Shown one piece after another: positions 1 through 55,292 of a DNA stretch of 64,000 bases. The stretch is from Echinarachnius parma (lineage: Eukaryota > Echinodermata > Echinoidea > Clypeasteroida > Echinarachniidae): assembly GCA_037951105.1 (NCBI GenBank), contig JBAMJV010008930.1, positions 62,001 through 126,000 on the forward strand, given 5' to 3'. The position numbers were made by a program, and so were the translations under genes. Within the stretch, counting starts at the first letter, position 1, and the number at the start of each line of letters is the position of its first letter. The notes beneath the pieces are model-generated. The model worked only from the letters and a program-made list of their open reading frames with translations, did not search any database and was not told the origin of the DNA.

Positions 1-44102
<44,102 letters not shown>

Positions 44103-44892
44103 CTTGAATGTTCAAGGGAGAGCAGTTGTTTCTAGATACAGCTACCTAAATGGTTCAGAAGAATCATTAAATGAAGTATTAATTAATATTGTGACGAAAT
44201 TGTAACTGTGATTTTGATTGTTCGTAGTCCTTTAATTGTACCGTTGTAAATTGCATCGTCGCAGATATGAAAAGGGTAGGGTTGTACCGTATTGCATGTT
44301 GCGAGAGGTATATTAGTTTACTGTTGTAGACAGGGCATATTTAGCGTGTATCATAGAGTAGTGTATATTGTGTATCATGCAGGTATTATTGTGAACGTGT
44401 GGGCAACGCACAGCACTGTTTGGCCGCTCGCGATGCGAGCACGCGCGATATGTTTAGCAAGTATCTTGAGTTAGCATTCGATATGCATTGATCTCGTTCG
44501 CTGAATTCGAGGAGTTCTCCCGTTGCAGTCGTGCAAACAAGACGTGCATTCTAGTAGCTGCGGCTAGGCTGTGATCGCGGTGCCCCCACGGCCTGTGACG
44601 ACGGTTGTGTAGATTCGTTTTGACTCGAGAATAAAGGCAAGGGCACTATAACGGCAAACTTCGGTGTGTAGTGCGTGATGTAGGGGAGGGTGTTGTCTGC
44701 TTGGAATCCCTAGAGTATAAAAGAACCCAACGGGATGTGGTTGTCGGGGGTGTCCAGCGATTGGCTGTGGTGGGAAATGAGAGCCCGGGAGGGAATCCCG
44801 TTGCAATATCAAGGATACAAACATATTTGGCCACTATGATCATGTTTATCATATAGGAGTAATATTTCACCAATTAGTGATAACAAAAAAAT

Positions 44893-44955
44893 ACACACAC
44901 GAACACATCCCATTGCAGGGTGCATCTATAAAGGGTGTCATCTTGATTGATCATA
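44893..44955 (-). pseudogene. Partial copy of EXOC1 exon 1 including the start codon region
   Basis: The minus strand reads AATCAAGATGACACCCTTTA and then GATGCACCCTGCAATGGGAT, against the exon 1 AAGATGACAGCCATTAGACA and CACCCTGCAGCGGGATG. A one-base change in length breaks the frame. No donor is seen. Confidence 0.65.
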
Positions 44956-45365
44956 TGAGAGAAGTGCATAGTTTTTTTTCGCACTTGCGCTGTTACTGTT
45001 AGTTATTATTATGTGACCGGCTATAGCAAAACCTGGCACTTGTCAGTAATTCATGTTTTGAAGAAATGGGCATTTTAAGTTCACACAATGTGTGTAAAAG
45101 CCCTATGATTGTAAAATGTAAACAATCATGTCTCATAATATACAAACGTTCACTTCTGAGTTCTGATTAACTAACTTTGCTTAGTTGCAATACAACATCT
45201 ATTTTTAACTCCAATTTCAATGTTCATTCATACAATTTTGTTTACAATACATGCTATACAAACCTTCTTCTAAAAGTAATATTGTATTGACTATAGATAG
45301 TATTGGACTTGGACTTGGAGTTTTTTAAATTTTCAATTTTTCAATTTCAATTTCAAGGGGTCCTA

Positions 45366-45571
45366 CTAATTAGCGTGAACAAGTGCGAAGTACTGGCGAA
45401 TAGCATGCACCTGTTCGCAGTAATTAGTAATCGAGCGCAGCAATTAGGCCTAATTACTGCAAACAAGCGAGAATTGTTCCCTAACCCTAAAAATCGATGG
45501 CTCATTCGCGCTATTAGTTCAATTTAGTTCACGCTTGTTCGCAGTACTTCGCACTTGTTCACGCTAATTAG
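45366..45571. mobile_element. Palindromic MITE, CTAATTAGCGTGAACAAGTG termini
   Basis: CTAATTAGCGTGAACAAGTG...CACTTGTTCACGCTAATTAG with inverted arms of about 30 bp. A central palindrome AATTAGGCCTAATT lies at 45443. Confidence 0.85.
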
Positions 45572-46112
45572 CTAGACGGATTTCAAGAGCTTATTTACAA
45601 ATACAATTACATAACTTGCAATGTTACCGTTAGTGTTACTGAGTGTTAGATTTAGAACTCAATATCCGGGTAGAAAGTAGAAAGTAAACTATAGATTCAC
45701 TTGCATTTATATTCCATAATGAGTAAAAAATATTAAAAGGGCTGATTAGTTGGGTCTAACTCTAAGTTATAAGTAACTTCGTTATGAGAGAGATGCACAA
45801 GTCGAGAAAGGGTTCAAATTAGAATCAAAGTATAATTACAAATTACAAGTTTTGAGCATGCTCATGTGAATACTTATACACGCCATCAAATTTGATGGAT
45901 ACCCTTTATAACCCGTACAATTAGTTTACATTGGCTTGTTTTATCGATTCGTCGACACGTAGATATACAAAGCTTGCGATATTTACATGTCAGCGCAGTG
46001 TGCCCCTGCGATTTCCCGCACGACAAGCGTGCTGCTATTTCGCTTTTCTCTCTTGATTGATTTTCATATGTACAGAAACAGAACATCAGTACCAGCGTAC
46101 ATTGAAACTTAC

Positions 46113-46460
46113 CTTTGTAGTATCGCATGTACGGAAAGTAATCACAGGCTGCTGGTCCAAGTGTAATCGCCCCTCCTTGGTCTCGATATTGGAATTTAAA
46201 TTTCAGTTTTTCAAACGCATTAACAATACATTACTGATTACAGATGTAATGATGTACACTCTGACATAATTGGCATTATTTAAATGCAATCCCGGATTGA
46301 AAGGTGTTCCATGTGTTAATCAACAGCTCAACCTGCCCGCCGCGGTACCAGTCAAACGGCACTTCCGTGTCGATGGGGCTCTTCTTCAAGTTCTGAAAGG
46401 CCGGGCCAGTCCGCCCATCGATCCCGGCCCACGCGTCTCATCGGCCCCGTTAGCTATTTT
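46113..46460 (-). promoter_or_regulatory. Candidate EXOC1 first non-coding exon and GC-rich promoter
   Basis: The minus strand has ACTACAAAG|GTAAGTTTC at 46113/46112, a strong donor in the right place for a 5'UTR exon. Behind it, 46320-46450 is GC- and CpG-rich (CCGCCGCGGTACC, CCCACGCGTCTC). Short open frames on both strands could not be assigned. The start of transcription is not determined. Confidence 0.35.
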
Positions 46461-46825
46461 TCGTGTTTGTTATTTGTTTGCGGTACCCTTTTGTTCATGC
46501 ACATTTACATGCATATCATTGTATGTATGCGCAGACAATACTGCACCAAGGACAAAGCTAAACAACAAGAAGCTCAAAAAGAACGGGCTACATTTTTAAA
46601 GAGGTATGTAACATTTAAAGCCAAACAAACTTGTGATAAACTAGTTCAAAAACTGGCAAATGTTGAAATGGTTGATGTTGATTGTTGATGATGTAAGTAA
46701 CTGTAAATGTGATCATTGACATGTCATTGTCATTGGTCGTTGTACTTGTACTGCAGCATAGCGCATATGCAGTTAACCCCTTGTCTTGACTTGTAGGGTG
46801 GACATTGGTACTAGTACTAATTGGT

Positions 46826-47846
46826 ACCGTAAACGGTAAACCGGGGTGACTTTGGCCGCCGGGGTGACTTTGGCCAATTTTTTAGATGAATGTATTATTT
46901 ATCAAGCCTCACATATTTTTAGAACAAATTTCTTATTGTTTCAAATATATTCTTAATCTTAGGGTAATGTCTAATGACCAGTGTTGTAGTCGAGTCACCA
47001 TGGTCCGAGGCCGAGTCCGAGTCCGAGTCACCATGGTCGAGGCCGAGGACGAGTCCGAGTCACGGCATTACGAGGCCAAGGCCGAGGCCGAGGCCTGGCA
47101 AAGTCGGCCTCGAGGCCGGCCTCAAGACCTCCAAGACTGAGAATTTCATGAAAATGCAAAAGTATTTTCGAGATACTTCAGTATTACCAAATAATCGTGA
47201 TCTAATCGATCACATGCCATTGCGTAACTTACTTTGCCTTGTGCATACACAGCAAAACAAATTAAACAACTTTTTAAACAACCAAAAGCGCTGTTTAAGC
47301 CGTCCCTCTAACAACGCTGTTTAAAATTTTGAACAACCAAGATCTTCAAATTCTAGGGTGCGCACGCTGTATATCAGAGCGCTGCAGCGCTGTATGTAGG
47401 ATCTTTGACTGTACCGTACTATATTACATCGAGAGATATCGATGGGTACGGTACGTACGTAGGTCGTAGCTGCGCATGAACTTAACTATCGATCGTATGA
47501 TTTACATTTTTTTTTTTTTTTAATGAAATATTATTGGAAAATACTTCAAAATAGTGAATAGATGTTGAATCTTAAATTCACCACATTCTATGAAATCTTC
47601 CGGCCTCGAACCGGCCTCGAGTCATCGAGGCCGAGGCCGCATGCTACGAGGCCGAGGACGAGTCCGAGTCACGGCATTACGAGGCCAAGGCCAAGGCCGA
47701 GGCCTGGCAAAGTCGGCCTCGAGGCGGCCTCGAGACCTCCAAGACTGCTAATGACTGATGTATAATCAGAAATTAGTTCTAAAGAGTGGAACTTGATGAA
47801 AATACATCCTTCGCAAAAAGTGGCCAAAGTCACCCCGTTTACGGTG
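46826..47846. mobile_element. Inverted-repeat element CCGTAAACGG/GGGGTGACTTTGGCC, host of a hAT MITE
   Basis: The left part has ACCGTAAACGG and two copies of CCGGGGTGACTTTGGCC. The right end has GGCCAAAGTCACCCCGTTTA and then CGG. The ends are inverted, and the hAT MITE at 46979-47747 fills most of the middle. Confidence 0.7.
46979..47747. mobile_element. hAT MITE with 8-bp target duplication, GAGGCCGAG-rich arms
   Basis: Termini CAGTGTTGTAGTC and the inverse-like CTCCAAGACTG are bounded by perfect CTAATGAC (46971-46978 and 47748-47755). Both arms hold direct GAGGCCGAGGACGAGTCCGA-type repeats (47038 and 47650). Confidence 0.85.
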
Positions 47847-48565
47847 ATTGCACTATTAGTGTGAATTGTAAATCTAAATCATACTTCATACATATTAAAT
47901 GTAATGATTATTGATTGATGTATTTGTGCATGTAATCTGCATGATTATCAATGATTGATTGCACTGACCAACATGTCTGAGTTATTAAAGGGCAATGAAA
48001 CCCAAGGCAAGCAAACTGTTGCCTGTCATAGACTTGAACTTCATTAGAATCTCTGAAAGTTAATCATCTGAAAAGTTTTTACATAACTGATCTGACTGCC
48101 ATCAATCCATTCTACTACTATAGTTCTAGGAGAAAGAGCCTGTAAACACTAAACACCATTGCTTTTATAAAGACTAGCTAGACTTGACAAGTTTAACCCA
48201 TCAAGCCAGGGACGAGAGCTATTTTAAGGAAAAAATTATCATTATTTGCCTCTTTCTCTGCCTTTTAATGACGTAAAAATAGGTGGAAAATATATTGTTA
48301 TTATTAACATTTAAGACAAATATGAAGTAATTTTGCAGCAAAATGCATATTTAAAAGCCAAATTCTTTTTTGAAAATATGACAATGTGCTGCCATTTTAA
48401 GGATTTTCCTAAATTCTAGCAATCCATGCAATAATACAAACATCATACAAAAATAATGCAAGCAGGTACAGCAGCAGAATAGGGCTAAACAAATTGAAAA
48501 ATGTATAAGTTATAATAATAATAATAATAATAATATATTTGAAATGAGTGTAGAAAATCAATTTA

Positions 48566-49215
48566 CCGTAAAACTCTGTGTATAAGACACCCTGTAGTTT
48601 TTTTAAAAGACCCTGAAGTGATGTTGGAATGCTTATACCACTGGTCTAGGGCATGACAATAGCTTAATGTTGAATGTAGCATTCATCAACATCATTTTTT
48701 CACATAAAAATAGTGGTTTTAGTACACAAATTGGACATTTATTGAGCAGTAACACTGGTGCTCATAAATATTCATATTCATATTCATGAATATTCATGAG
48801 CACCAATACTCACTAAATATTATGCAATTTCCTAAATTTACTAACAACTATTTTTAATTATGAGCAAAATTTATAACCACTGGTTAGAAAATTGCATATT
48901 TAATTAGTACTGCTGCTCACGAATGTATGAATATTCATTAGCATTATTACTGCTCAATAAACTTGCAATGTTTACATCTGTAACCAATATTTTTTGTGTG
49001 AGAAAAAGGTATATATTGCTGAATGCTGCAACTGACAACAAGCTCTTGTCATGCCCTAAACCATGTGTTAAATACACATTCAACATGACTACAGGGTGTC
49101 CAAAAAAAAAAAAAAAAAAAAAAATTTTTTGCTGTACCTGTGTATAAGACGCACCCCCCACTTTGAAAATTTTCCGACAGCAAAAAAAGTGCGTCTTATA
49201 CACGGAGTTTTACGG
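48566..49215. mobile_element. Tc1/pogo-type MITE, CCGTAAAACTC termini, directly upstream of URAD
   Basis: CCGTAAAACTCTGTGTATAA and TTATACACGGAGTTTTACGG ends flanked by TA. The centre has ATTCATATTCATGAATATTC palindromes. It ends 180 bp before the URAD start codon. Confidence 0.85.
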
Positions 49216-49395
49216 TAATTTCTTATTAGTTATTTCATTTCTGTCATGTCTACAGGTCTATTATCCCTGCATGCAGATACTCATTTTAAGTGGAATTTCA
49301 GAGGACCTATAAATATACAGGTCAAAGCCTGTAGGAAAGGAGAAATCACAGAGTCAAGACTAGATTCACAAGAAGTAAACCAAACCAAACAAAAA

Positions 49396-49585
49396 ATGGA
49401 GCCAGAGAAACTGTACATGGAGGAGGTGAATGGCCTTTTCTTTGATGACTTCATCGATCGGTTCCAGAATGTGGTGGAGCATGGGCGTTTGATGGCTGGT
49501 GCAGCATATTCCTATCGTCCCTTCAGCAGCTTGGACCACCTGCATCAGAGCTTCTGTGATGTCATGGACTCCTTGCCCACACCTG
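49396..49585 (+). CDS. URAD: URAD exon 1 (residues 1-63)
   Basis: Encodes MEPEKLYMEEVNGLFFDDFI...SYRPFSSLDHLHQSFCDVMD...PTP, the helical N-terminal part. The donor is CCTG|GTAATTT. A TCTACAG at 49254 could be an acceptor for a 5'UTR intron. Confidence 0.93.
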
Positions 49586-50820
49586 GTAATTTAATTAAGC
49601 AAGAACTGCTTGTTAGACTCTAAAGGGGCCTGGCGAACCAAATCAAATTTTCTTATTACCTTTGTAAATATCCTTTTTCGGTCAATATTCCAGCCTGAAT
49701 TTGTATTAACAATTTAAGTAATAAAGGTCACCTTATTCCAGATTCAGGATTTCAGGCTACCAAATATTACGCTGTCTTGATTTTACTTGCCTGACAGCTA
49801 GGGGCACGAAATAAGTGCACTCTGGTCCAATCACAATAAACTGGTCTTGTGTAAGGATTATTATAGTACAGGGAAACCCCGTTATAACGAGCTCGGATAT
49901 AACGAGGTACCTCTTATAACGAGGTAAATCTGGCTGTCTGTATGATCCTCATTTTTATTGTTTTTGTATACGTTCATAACGAGGTACCGCTTATAACGAG
50001 GTAAAAAGTGGGATCCCGACAACCTCGTTATAACGGGGTTTCACTGTAATTGCTATTGATTTTAATGTTGATTCGAATATGTTTTTATAATTATCTGTTT
50101 TTTTGTTGTTGGCACACAGGTCATGCTGACATTTGTATATTTGTTTCCTTATTTCATCTGTTTTGATAGGGTAGCCTTATCATTAGTAAGCTGGTTCTAT
50201 TTTCCAGGGCCCTGTGTATCATAGTAGTATCATAGTAATATTACAGAACTTGCAGAACTTGCAGATGGGCTGATCTAAAAGAGAGGGCTTGCATACAAAT
50301 TACCAATGAGATAACAACACAAATTTAGACATAGCACAAAAGTATTGCAACTTGTCCATTATGTTTTGATAGAATTCAATTCAGTTGGATTTCATTATTC
50401 TGTACTTGTGTTTAAAAAAAAAAAAATTCTTGCATATAATTATGTTTGGCAGGTAAACAGGCCATATTGAGGTGTCACCCCAACCTGGCAGGCAGGCTGG
50501 CTCAGCAGGGCAAACTAACGTCCGAGTCTGAGAAAGAGCAGGCCAGTGCGGGGCTCTCACTCTCCACTCTCTCCGAGGCTCAGTTCAAAGACATCAACTC
50601 GCACAATGAGATCTACAGAGACAAGTTCCTCTTCCCTTTCGTCATCTGCGCCAGGGAAAACAAGGTGGAGGCCATCATTGAGGGTTTGCAGCGTCGCATC
50701 CAAAACTCTGAAGAGGAGGAGCTTGTGACTGGTGTAGGAGAGGTGAAGAAGATATCGTACTACAGGTTGTTGGACCTTGTTCATGGTGGTAGTCGGGCCT
50801 CCTCAAAACCCAAGTTGTGA
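49396..50820 (+). CDS. URAD: URAD, 2-oxo-4-hydroxy-4-carboxy-5-ureidoimidazoline (OHCU) decarboxylase, two exons
   Basis: URAD decarboxylates OHCU to S-allantoin, the last step of urate oxidation after uricase and HIU hydrolase, usually in peroxisomes. Exons 49396-49585 and 50453-50820 join within codon 64 to give 185 residues; human URAD has about 173. ILRCHPNLAGRL holds the expected catalytic histidine (residue 72). LTSESEKEQASAGL and DKFLFPFVICARENK are the other family blocks, and GEVKKISYYRLLDLV closes the fold. The C-terminus KPKL resembles the peroxisomal signal of the human protein (AKL), although PKL is a weaker form. The start was chosen by alignment; the frame is open further upstream to 49246. 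The intron phase and position fit the family. A poly-A signal AATAAA is at 51475. Confidence 0.95.
49869..50046. mobile_element. Tc1-type MITE, CAGTGGAACCTCGTTATAAC family, copy 1 (in URAD intron)
   Basis: CAGGGAAACCCCGTTATAAC and GTTATAACGGGGTTTCACTG are inverted and flanked by TA. ATAACGAGGTA repeats lie inside. Related copies are at 51585, 52189 and 55859. Confidence 0.85.
50453..50820 (+). CDS. URAD: URAD exon 2 (residues 64-185, stop)
   Basis: The acceptor is TTTGGCAG. The exon encodes GKQAILRCHPNLAGRLAQQG through SRASSKPKL and a TGA at 50818-50820. It carries the catalytic HPNLAG motif and the CARENK segment. Confidence 0.95.
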
Positions 50821-50926
50821 TAACTGTTCAACTTCTAGCTTCAATATAGAGGCTAGTTCATCTTCCTAATGATAGTTGTACACATTTGTATTCATTTTGC
50901 TTTGATATGAAGTTATGAACTATTAA

Positions 50927-51251
50927 AGGGATCTAGTAACTTTATTGACATGTGCGGAAACTGACGGGTTGATAAAAAGTGTATTTCCGTGATCTTATAT
51001 CCATGGAGTGATGTATGAACATTCCATGTCATATGACCAAGCAAAGAGTGAAAATGTAGTGATTTTTGCTAACTCATGGCTCTCAATTTGATGGTCTCCC
51101 ATGGAGACTTTCACATCCTAACACTTTAATCACAAATATTTTCATAATGGAAGAGAAATGCGGAAAACCAAGACCCATTCCATGCTTCTATTGTTAAAAC
51201 GAATACAATGTGGTGTTTTTGTTTTGTGGATTTTGACGTTACTAGTTCCCT
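50927..51251. mobile_element. TTAA-flanked MITE, family AGGGA-TAGTAAC (in URAD 3' region)
   Basis: AGGGATCTAGTAACTTTATT and GACGTTACTAGTTCCCT flanked by TTAA (50923-50926 and 51252-51255). It lies between the stop codon and the candidate poly-A signal, so it may be part of the URAD 3'UTR. Confidence 0.78.
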
Positions 51252-51474
51252 TTAAGATATTTTAAATATGTGCATGTTTAATGAATGTGTTGTTTATTAA
51301 CTCGATTATAATTTTTAAAGGTATTTTCTATGTGTGCAATGGTCCATTCTCACAAATGGACATTTCTGCTTGTAATTTAAACCTCATTGTTTTGTTTGTC
51401 TATTTTACATTTCCAGTTCAAAATTGGAATTAAAAAGTGTGATTACAAAAATATATATATACTTGTAAATACTG

Positions 51475-51480
51475 AATAAA
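51475..51480 (+). terminator. Candidate URAD polyadenylation signal
   Basis: AATAAA lies 655 bp after the URAD stop, with no earlier canonical hexamer noticed. Confidence 0.45.
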
Positions 51481-51584
51481 TGAAATCATGCCTTGGTCTA
51501 CACATCCCTTATTTTGAACGAAGTTATTTATTTACAGTTATTAATTATATTTTTTTTAGATAACAAGTACCATTCTACCTAGTA

Positions 51585-51691
51585 CAGTGGAACCTCGTTT
51601 ATAAGGACCTTCGGACCATAAACATTACCTTGTTAAACGAGGGTTTTGTTGTATACAACTATCCCAAGTTTATTATAATGCTGTTTCACTG
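51585..51691. mobile_element. Tc1-type MITE, CAGTGGAACCTCGTTTATAA, copy 2
   Basis: CAGTGGAACCTCGTTTATAA at the left and GCTGTTTCACTG at the right, flanked by TA. Internally shortened. Confidence 0.72.
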
Positions 51692-52051
51692 TATAATTAT
51701 TTATTCATAAATGAACAGCACATACATACATAATCGTAGATGCACTATCACATAGCCAAAAATGGACAAACTGGGGTGGTGGGGGAGGGGAGGTTGTAAT
51801 AATGTACATGTACTTGAGGTGCTGCTTGTGTCATTGGGATCTACATGTAGTGTTCAGTTTAACCACTTTGCATTTTGGGTCAGTAAATATGGATGGGTAA
51901 GGTGGGAAATGGGCGTACCGAGGAGGGGGGGGGGGGTGTTTGGGGTGTTCAACACCCCCCTTTAGCGAAAGAATTACTGTGTTAGGTATTCAAACACACC
52001 CCAACTATGCCACTGGATGGAGCTAAAACGCCCCCCCCCCCCCCCCCCCCC

Positions 52052-52125
52052 ATTACACCAACTCTGACTTGGGACCCCATGATTAGAAGTCACGTGTCCA
52101 TCTGATTGTGTCACAACACCTCCAC
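52052..52125 (-). repeat. tRNA-derived SINE head, fragment
   Basis: On the minus strand: GGAGGTGTTGTGACACAATC...GACACGTGACTTCTAATCATGG and GGTCCCAAGTC. This resembles 60661-60730 and repeats at 52538-52600. Confidence 0.6.
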
Positions 52126-52188
52126 ATGTACATACATACACACATGCACACACACACAACTCTCGACTATGCTGGCCAAGTCAAACTA

Positions 52189-52340
52189 CAGTGGAACTTC
52201 TTTATAACGGGCTCTGTTATAACGAGGTACCTGGTATAGCGAGGTCTATCTATTTGATTGTCCTGATACAATGAGATATCTGGTATAACAAGGTAAAAAC
52301 AATTGACCCAAGCTGCTTGTTATGAGGTTACACTGCACTG
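52189..52340. mobile_element. Tc1-type MITE, CAGTGGAACTTCTTTATAAC, copy 3
   Basis: CAGTGGAACTTCTTTATAAC...GAGGTTACACTGCACTG flanked by TA, with internal TATAACGAGGTACC. Confidence 0.75.
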
Positions 52341-52534
52341 TACTATCCTTAGTCATTAGGGACAATTCGAACCCACGCGAATATCTTGTGAATCATCACA
52401 ACTCCCTGGGGAGAATACTAGCCCAAGCAGCTGTACAAGAACACTATAGGCTAGATAAAACCTGAACAAGTGCTTATATGTATAATCTCTAAGCAGCAAT
52501 TGAGCTGAAGGACATACATGCCAGGGAGTCTAAC

Positions 52535-52605
52535 TTGAACTTGGGATCCCATGATTAGAAGTCATGTGCCCATCTGGTGTCACGACACCTCCTCATGTAC
52601 ATACC
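52535..52605 (-). repeat. tRNA-derived SINE head, second fragment
   Basis: On the minus strand: GGAGGTGTCGTGACACCAGA, then TGGGCACATGACTTCTAATC, then CCCAAGTTCAAGTTAGACTC. The last phrase is a degraded B box. Confidence 0.6.
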
Positions 52606-52735
52606 CACTAGCACTCACACGCACACACACACACACACACACAAAAATGTCTATACTCGTTACATTTTACATATTTTGCATAATAAACAATACAAAATAT
52701 ATTGCAAAAAAGGTTAAGTTACACACACATACACA

Positions 52736-53110
52736 CGCACACATTCTTGTAAGAGCCTTCAATCGGGGATATGGTACACACAATGTTATAAACACCTTCA
52801 AACGGGGATATGCCCGTTTGTTTAATGTTTGGCTTGTCCCCGGTTTGCTGGTGTGTAAACATGGCAATATGCCCAATTTGCGGGTTTAAAAATACACACA
52901 TATTCACTTGCATACACACACTTTACACCCACTATGTAAAAAAACGTGCAAAATGGGCATATAAGGGATATCTTTAAAAAATCATAATACCATACAGTAC
53001 AGCCCTTAAGACGATCCCTGTTCGGAAACCGGGGATATGCCCGGTTTCCGGAATATCCCTGTTTGACGGTGTTTAAACTTGTGTTATCCCCGATTGATGG
53101 TCCTTACAAA
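52736..53110. mobile_element. Inverted-repeat element, TTGTAAG(A/G)(A/G)CC(T/A)TCAATCGGGGAT termini
   Basis: Left TAAGAGCCTTCAATCGGGGA and right TCCCCGATTGATGGTCCTTA are inverted. AAACGGGGATATGCCCG-type phrases repeat inside. About 370 bp. Confidence 0.65.
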
Positions 53111-53541
53111 TGCACACACACATAAGCATGCACTCAATGATTAAGAAAAGGAATGTGAATGTCTATACTCATTATATTTTACATGTTTTTGCATAATAAA
53201 CAATACAAATATATTGCAAAAAAAGTTGCATCTTCATAAACAATTACATAATATATTAGATATGATAAGAATAACTAAATATATATATTAAATGATAGTT
53301 TCATACTGGTACTCAATAACTCACTACAGACTTGTCAATGCATATTATTAGGCTGTGTATGCAAAAACTAAATGATTTTCTGTGAGACAACGGACATGCT
53401 CCATTCACATGCGTTTGTTAACCCCGACCAGCATGTAGAATTTGTTTCAATAATTCTGCCTGTAATACCGTTCTAAGGTTTGTAATTTCTTATGCTGTAC
53501 TGTATATTTGTTTTCATGTCAAATAATCATAATAAGTTTAA

Positions 53542-54164
53542 AGGTTCCCTGAAATCCAAATGCAAGTTGCCTTCAACTATTGTGTATTAGTGTATACATC
53601 AACTATTTGTTAACAATTTGACCTACATATGTTTTGTATTTTTACAAAATTGTTAGCAATTATTTTCCTCAGTTTGCCAAGGCCAATCTCTAAAATAAAC
53701 TCTCCAGCGTAAAAACCCCTTGTTACGTCATCTCTCAATTACTGGTCAACTAACCAGAGATGAACAAAAAACATACTTACAAAAGGACATGCTCACAATA
53801 ACAGGCACTGCATGTTTCCATCCAAAAGCTTATCAATGCCTTTCTTGTCCTTTTCATGGTATCTGACAAAGCAACTACTATCAATCAATACCTTGCTCAA
53901 TTACTAAAAAGATGATCAATACAGGGTGGAATGCGACTTCTCCCAAGGCGAGGGCTTGCTCACAATAGCACCACATCATGTTTGAATACTATTCTAACTG
54001 ACACACTTTCAATTTTCAATATCGGTTGCTGAAGAAAATAATTGCCAAAATGTTTTAAATTATACAAAACATATGTACGGTAGGTAAAATTGTTAACAAA
54101 TAGTTGATGTATACACTAATACACAATAGTTGAAGGCAACTTGCATTTGGATTTCAGGGAACCT
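53542..54164. mobile_element. TTAA-flanked MITE, AGGTTCCCTGAAATCCAAAT, near-perfect hairpin
   Basis: AGGTTCCCTGAAATCCAAAT and ATTTGGATTTCAGGGAACCT are perfect inverses. The arms extend more than 100 bp (GTATACATCAACTATTTGTT and its inverse). It is bounded by TTAA (53538-53541 and 54165-54168) and shares the right TTAA with the next element. Confidence 0.9.
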
Positions 54165-54168
54165 TTAA

Positions 54169-54638
54169 AGGGATAGTTGAGTTTTGGTATAGAGGATAAT
54201 GAAAAACTGACTGTCAAATTTGAAAGAACATACAAATTAATGACAGAATAAACTTTATTTGATCAAAATAGGTTCAGAAATGGCTGAAATATCCATACAC
54301 ATATTTTTATTCAAAAGTCTCCCGGCCAGGGGACATTTTGACTTTTTAGAAAAAAAAAGAAAAAAATGCTTATAGACTACTTTGAAAAAAAATTTTCTAA
54401 AAGTTGTTGATATCCCTATTGAATCATTATTTTAACAAAACATCAAATGCACAATTTTGTACGAAAAATGGCTAAAACCAATGAGTTTTTTAGCGAGCGC
54501 CCTCTTGAGTTGTAACGGCACTTTTTGAATGATAACAGGGGTTTTAATTGTGTATACCTTTCAAGCATTGTGGAGTTATAACTATTAGTTTGTATTTAGG
54601 TTACTAAAGTTAAGTTTGACCAATACTCAACTATCCCT
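54169..54638. mobile_element. TTAA MITE, family AGGGATAGTTGAG, abutting the previous one
   Basis: AGGGATAGTTGAGTTTTGG and ACTCAACTATCCCT ends. The left TTAA is shared with the element at 53542-54164 and the right site reads TTCA. Confidence 0.78.
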
Positions 54639-54811
54639 TTCAGCTACCATTAGCAAAGATACAAAGAGGGTATTAATACAATACCTATAACCAAGTCATA
54701 ACATTTAAAGCACTCCATTATCGTTTGTAAGATTCTTCTGAATGATGTGTGTTTCGTGGAAAAAGAACAATTATCCTTGTGAAAAAAGTGAAAATTATGT
54801 CGGATATTTAA

Positions 54812-55292
54812 AGAAATAGTACAGTTTTTTAAGAGGGCACTTCAAGAAATATATTTTTGTGAAGTAATGAAAAACTTAGTGTCAATATTGAAATAGCACA
54901 TACCTTTTAAAGACAAAATCAACTTCTATTTGATCAAAATTGGTTCAGAAACGGCTGAAATATTAACAAAATATATCCAATTTCAATAAATGTTATAAAT
55001 GGGCACCAACATTTATTTGGTGATCTAAGAAAAGATTTATAAAGCCTTCACATTAAAAGTACCAAAGTGGCTTTTAAACAATTTTGTATTATCTCTCAAT
55101 TGAATCATCTTTTTAACTAAACATCACAAGGACAATTTTGATAAGAAATGGTTGAAACTTTCAGGTGTCTAGAGGGTGCCCTCGTGTTAACAGCTACATT
55201 TTGAATGAAATCAGCATTTAGACTTTTGTATGTTTTTCTACTCATGATAACGTGCAAGTTTTAGTAACTTAAATTCAGCTTGACCAGTGCTA
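54812..55292. mobile_element. TTAA MITE, related family (AGAAATAGTACAG), inside an older repeat
   Basis: AGAAATAGTACAGTTTT and TGCTATACTATCCCT are flanked by TTAA (54808-54811 and 55293-55296). The sequences on either side (54660-54800 and 55310-55480) together resemble 13715-14090, so it inserted into an older repeat. Confidence 0.68.

Larger units (their letters stand above)
44132..46112. other. Presumed EXOC1 5'UTR intron
   Basis: This interval lies between the exon 1 acceptor and a candidate upstream donor at 46112. It contains a CpG-rich part (44400-44800), a copy of the exon 1 start (44893-44955) and a palindromic MITE (45366-45571). No gene is recognised. Confidence 0.45.
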
